Origin: Pirellulales bacterium
GTDB lineage: Bacteria > Planctomycetota > Planctomycetia > Pirellulales > Thermoguttaceae
Assembly (NCBI GenBank): GCA_016935315.1
Contig: JAFGRD010000150.1
Location: 1-64,000 of the forward strand
DNA length: 64,000 bases
Direction of reading: 5' to 3'
Made by a program: the position numbers and the translations under genes. The notes beneath the pieces were generated by a model. It was not told the origin of the DNA. It worked only from the letters and a program-made list of their open reading frames with translations, and did not search any database. Shown piece by piece: positions 60,882 through 64,000 of this stretch. How positions within the stretch are numbered: the first letter of the stretch is position 1; each line of letters opens with the position of its first letter.

Positions 60882-62573
60882 TCACTCGGCGTGAAGGATA
60901 CACAGCAGCGGCCGCCCGCCGTAGTCGGCGATGCGCTGCTCGTGGACCTTCCGCCCGGCCAGTCTCTTCCGGGCTCGATCCAAGTGCTCGCTGTCGGAGA
61001 ATTCGACGCACCACACGCGGCCTTGTTCCAGCGCCTGCTCATACGCGCGGGATCCGTCGATTTCCTCGGGTCCCACAACGCGTACGCCCTCCTCGCCCAT
61101 GGCCAGGTAGCGCAGCGGCCAGTAATTCCAATACTCGCCGGCAACGATCCAAACGGGCGTCGAGTCGGCGGACGGCGTGCCTGTCCGCTGCTGGAGAACG
61201 TATCGCAGGGCGGCCACTTTCGGCTCGACCGCCGCAGTCCGAAACGTCGAGTGTCCCTGCCCTCCCGTGCGTTCGATAAAGCGAAAGTAGTGTGCATGGT
61301 AGTCGGCCAGCACGAGCCACGCCGCCGGCAGGGCCACCCCGACGAAGGCGAGCCGCCACCGGGGTGAGCAGGCGGCGAAACCCAGTGCCAGTCCGCGACT
61401 GACAAGCAGCGTCGTCGGCACGACCAGACACATTGCGTACCGTTGCCAGCCGGGAATCAGGCTGCGAGGACCGGCAATCAACAGGAACCCGACCAGGGCG
61501 AGTGCCCACGCTGAGATCAGGACACGGTCTTCCGTTCGCCCATCCCGCTTCGCGGATCGCCAAAGCAACGCCAAGGCGGCCGCCACCAACCCCCAGAACA
61601 GCACCGCGTCGACGCCCCATCCTTCGGCCTCGGCCGTCGACGGCCATTGCAGCCACGAACGCGAGCCGGCGACGTCCTGGTAGACGGTGTCCCCGGTGAA
61701 CAGCCGCGGGTAGACGACCAGATAATGGGGCGTCGTCTGCGGTCGGATCAGCTCGCCGACGCTGCCCATGCGCTTGGTGAAACGTGCCAGGCGAGGCGAT
61801 CCCGACGCCATCCCCCAAACCAGCAGGCTGGCCAGCACAACGACCAGCGACAGCAGCGCCACGGCCGCTCGACGGCGCGGCGCGCCGACGGCCAGAAACC
61901 GCTTCACGTCCTCCCATCGCCACGACGTGGCCAGCGCGGCCACAATGGCTGCTCCTGTCAGGAGATTGGTCAGATGGACCAGTAGGGCGGCGATCTGCGC
62001 CAACACGGCCACCATAATGAATCGGCTCTGCTGCTCTCTGAAACGGACCGCCGCCAGCGAGAAGTAGACGATCGGCAACGTCGCCAGCACCGACTGGCTG
62101 GCGTCCCAGGCAAAGCGGCTGTAGGCGATGTTGATTGGCAAGAGAGCCAGAACCAACGTCGAGATCAGCGCCGTCCGTGAGTCGAAGACCCATCGGCAAA
62201 GCAGCCAATTGACGCCCAACGCGGCCAGCCCGCTGCCGACGGCGATCGACCGCAGCAGCGTGATCGAGGGCGGAAAGAAGACGTGCAACAACACGGCCGG
62301 TCCGAAGAAGAACGGATTCGGCGCGTTGCCGGTGGGTGTCTGAATGTGGAACTTGTGCTCCCGCAGGAGTTCCAGCGCCTTGGCTCCGTACCAGGCCTCG
62401 TCGCCGTTGATGCCCGGGATGTGGTCCAGCGATCGGCAACGAAACCAGACGGCCACCAGCAGGAGCGCCGCGAAGTTGACGGCCAACATGAGCTGAAGGA
62501 GTCTGGCTCGCCGAAGATGCACGCCGGAGAACAGCGGTTTGATCCCGGGTTGTTGCTTCATTCGCTTCCCCAT
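60882..62573 (-). CDS. ArnT-like integral membrane glycosyltransferase
   Basis: A ~563-residue polytopic protein of the GT-C class (ArnT/PMT, GT39/GT83-like), which transfers sugars from polyprenyl-phosphate donors. The first periplasmic loop has the catalytic Asp-Glu pair in PGINGDEAWYGAKALELL, and later HLTNLLTGAAIVAALATSW marks one of about ten membrane segments. The C-terminal ~130 residues form a soluble periplasmic domain (WIVAGEYWNYWPLRYLAMGE). ATG at 62573 or at 62561 (better GGGGAAG spacing) may be the start. It converges with the giant gene, 41 bp apart, and lies downstream of a TPR lipoprotein gene on the same strand. Confidence 0.88.
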   Translation of the reverse strand: MGKRMKQQPGIKPLFSGVHLRRARLLQLMLAVNFAALLLVAVWFRCRSLDHIPGINGDEAWYGAKALELLREHKFHIQTPTGNAPNPFFFGPAVLLHVFFPPSITLLRSIAVGSGLAALGVNWLLCRWVFDSRTALISTLVLALLPINIAYSRFAWDASQSVLATLPIVYFSLAAVRFREQQSRFIMVAVLAQIAALLVHLTNLLTGAAIVAALATSWRWEDVKRFLAVGAPRRRAAVALLSLVVVLASLLVWGMASGSPRLARFTKRMGSVGELIRPQTTPHYLVVYPRLFTGDTVYQDVAGSRSWLQWPSTAEAEGWGVDAVLFWGLVAAALALLWRSAKRDGRTEDRVLISAWALALVGFLLIAGPRSLIPGWQRYAMCLVVPTTLLVSRGLALGFAACSPRWRLAFVGVALPAAWLVLADYHAHYFRFIERTGGQGHSTFRTAAVEPKVAALRYVLQQRTGTPSADSTPVWIVAGEYWNYWPLRYLAMGEEGVRVVGPEEIDGSRAYEQALEQGRVWCVEFSDSEHLDRARKRLAGRKVHEQRIADYGGRPLLCILHAE

Positions 62574-62689
62574 CGCGGACTGTCGCCGCGTCTGTCCCGG
62601 CGCCCACGTACCCACGAGGGCGACTTGCCCGGGAAAAACCGGCGCGGAAATCTCTTCGACGAGTATACCTTGCCCGGAGGTCGTGAACC

Positions 62690-63589
62690 TCAGCGTTGTG
62701 GAGACGCCCCGGGCAGGCGGGCCAGCTCGATCCGCTTCAACAGCTCGCGGCTCGGCTGGTGTTCCGGTTGGATCGCCAGAGCATGTTGCGCGGCGGCGGC
62801 GGCCTCGGCGGGACGCCCGGCGAACCATTCGGCTTCGCCCAGGCGGTAGAACACGTCCGGCGTCGCTCGCCCGCGGTCTGCCGCGGCCGCGAAACACTCC
62901 GCTCCGTCCCGGTGGCGACCCAGCGCCGTGCAGGCCAATCCCGTCAGATAGAGCACTTCTTGCGGCTCCTCGCCCGGCGAGAAGGCTTCCGACAGGGTCT
63001 GCAACGTGGCCAGCGCGGCTTGCGGCCGGTCCAGTTGGAGATACAACTCGGCGACGCTCAGCAGAACGTTGCGGTTGTCGGCAGCATAGACCAGGCAACG
63101 GTGGTAGTCGGCCAGAGCCTGCTCGTGGTGGCCCGCCGCGTGCATCACACGTCCCCGAATGACCCAGGCCCCCGGCAATCTGGGATTCAAGTCGAGCGCC
63201 TCCTCGGCTTTCTGCCTTGCCCGCTCCATCTGGCCGGCGGCCAAGTGCATTTCGGCCAGACGGACCCGCAGCATGGCGTCATCGGGGGCAAGTTGGGCAG
63301 CTTCTTCCAACTGCTGGATTGACGCCCGCTGCGCGCCGCGACGCCAAAGGGCCTCAGCATAATGGCGCCGTGCCTCGGGATCGTTGGGGCACGTCTTGAC
63401 GGCCTTGGCCAACAGGGCTTCGGCCTGCTCGTGCTGGCCCTGCTCGGCCGCGGCGATGCCGTGCTGCGACAATTGCCGACTGGCTGCCAGGGACTTCGAG
63501 GTCGGCCCGCCGCGGCCCGGCAAGCGGCAGCCTGCCGGCAATGATAGCACTGCCGCGGCGATCATCCAGCGAAGGCCAACGCACCGCAT
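62690..63589 (-). CDS. TPR-repeat lipoprotein
   Basis: A 299-residue protein; MRCVGLRWMIAAAVLSLPAG ends in a lipobox Cys. About six TPRs follow, for example IAAAEQGQHEQAEALLAKAV, AEMHLAAGQMERARQKAEEA and GRVMHAAGHHEQALADYHRC. ATG at 63589 is chosen because the signal peptide begins there; the frame stays open to 63850 with no natural protein character. It lies 116 bp upstream of the glycosyltransferase gene on the same strand and may be co-transcribed with it. A role in the envelope as a protein-interaction scaffold is likely. Confidence 0.87.
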   Translation of the reverse strand: MRCVGLRWMIAAAVLSLPAGCRLPGRGGPTSKSLAASRQLSQHGIAAAEQGQHEQAEALLAKAVKTCPNDPEARRHYAEALWRRGAQRASIQQLEEAAQLAPDDAMLRVRLAEMHLAAGQMERARQKAEEALDLNPRLPGAWVIRGRVMHAAGHHEQALADYHRCLVYAADNRNVLLSVAELYLQLDRPQAALATLQTLSEAFSPGEEPQEVLYLTGLACTALGRHRDGAECFAAAADRGRATPDVFYRLGEAEWFAGRPAEAAAAAQHALAIQPEHQPSRELLKRIELARLPGASPQR

Positions 63590-63840
63590 TCTAATCAGAT
63601 CGGGTCTTCCAGGCATTGCGGAGAAGCCTCGCCGGTCAGGCCTGTCCAGAGAAGCAAGTTGGGCAACCATGCAAGAGCAAGCACACGCAGTCACGAAACC
63701 GGCGCCCACGCGGAACGGTAGCAGAACCACCAGCTTTCCACCAGACCGGTTCGAGGAACCGGAGCGGTCGAGCGGTTCCCGGTGTTTCCTACGGGTGCTA
63801 TCATGGGATCGGTTCGAGTCATTCCAGGGAGATGCCCGGT

Positions 63841-64000
63841 ATGCCGGCAAAATTCGAAAGATTGGGGATCTCGTTCCAGTATCCGGACAACTGGACGCTG
63901 GACGAAGAAGACGCCTTGGCAGGCCGCAGCGCGGTGACAGTCTACAGCCCCGGCGGTGCGTTCTGGTCGGTCGTGGTCCATCCTCGTTCGGCCGACCCGG
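63841..64000 (+). CDS. Hypothetical protein, cut by the window edge
   Basis: The frame opens with ATG at 63841 (AGGGAG 9 nt upstream; an in-frame ATG lies at 63832) and stays open to the end: MPAKFERLGISFQYPDNWTL, then VTVYSPGGAFWSVVVHP. It looks like a small planctomycete protein of unknown function with a beta-strand-rich N-terminus. Only the first 53 residues are visible. It is divergent from the TPR lipoprotein gene. Confidence 0.7.
   Translation, partial: MPAKFERLGISFQYPDNWTLDEEDALAGRSAVTVYSPGGAFWSVVVHPRSADP

Noticed and set aside
63811-63820. ggttcgagtc resembling a tRNA T-loop
   Set aside because: The flanking bases do not form a T-stem and no acceptor, D or anticodon arm can be drawn.

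Overview
The window looks like a chromosomal segment of a planctomycete, probably near Pirellulales. It is GC-rich throughout. A 4479-residue secreted protein carries the planctomycete extracellular N-terminal signature (VERLEDRRLLS) and a dockerin-like C-terminal region. There are giant TPR proteins, a lone planctomycete-type secretin, beta-helix and concanavalin-like secreted proteins, and many lipoproteins. These assignments come from reading the sequence, not from a database search. I found no rRNA, tRNA, CRISPR array, intact insertion sequence or phage gene.

Layout. 0.2-5.8 kb: a secretin, a lipoprotein, and a convergent BON-domain protein whose 3' half overlaps the lipoprotein gene. 6-11.3 kb: a histone-deacetylase-like enzyme, an internally deleted GNAT remnant, and a three-gene + strand cluster (URO-D-like protein, short-chain dehydrogenase, FAD oxidoreductase). 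11.4-15.4 kb: a Cys-rich lipoprotein, a Deg/HtrA protease, thiL and tsaE. 15.4-22.2 kb (minus strand): a secreted beta-helix protein and a four-gene TroA/ZnuA-type metal ABC transporter. Both permeases of that transporter carry a C-terminal DtxR/MntR-like domain. 22.5-28.3 kb: a GNAT acetyltransferase, an inactive/active pair of M16 peptidases, a concanavalin-like secreted protein, a small PAS protein and RmuC. 28.5-32 kb: an aldehyde:ferredoxin-oxidoreductase-like tungstoenzyme, a PL10-like secreted lyase and a MoaD/ThiS-like carrier. 32-40 kb: an 1818-residue TPR protein followed by two smaller TPR proteins. 40-45.3 kb: an RND efflux adaptor and pump. 45.3-45.7 kb: remnants of a response regulator and a GH32 enzyme. 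45.7-60.8 kb: a secreted PHP phosphoesterase and the 13.4-kb giant gene. 60.9-64 kb: an ArnT-like glycosyltransferase, a TPR lipoprotein, and the start of one more gene cut by the window edge.

Three points stand out. First, a 101-bp dispersed element occurs twice (15408-15508 and 47032-47132). The copies have identical length, about 83% identity, terminal inverted repeats and an inner stem kept by G-U compatible changes, as expected for a structured RNA or a small non-autonomous mobile repeat. Second, in the giant protein three predicted seven-bladed propellers are each inserted into the same loop of an SdrD-B-like domain. Third, both permeases of one metal transporter are fused to metalloregulator-like domains. 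A 20-bp motif shared upstream of the secretin and a Cys-rich lipoprotein gene, and several gene remnants, are also recorded.
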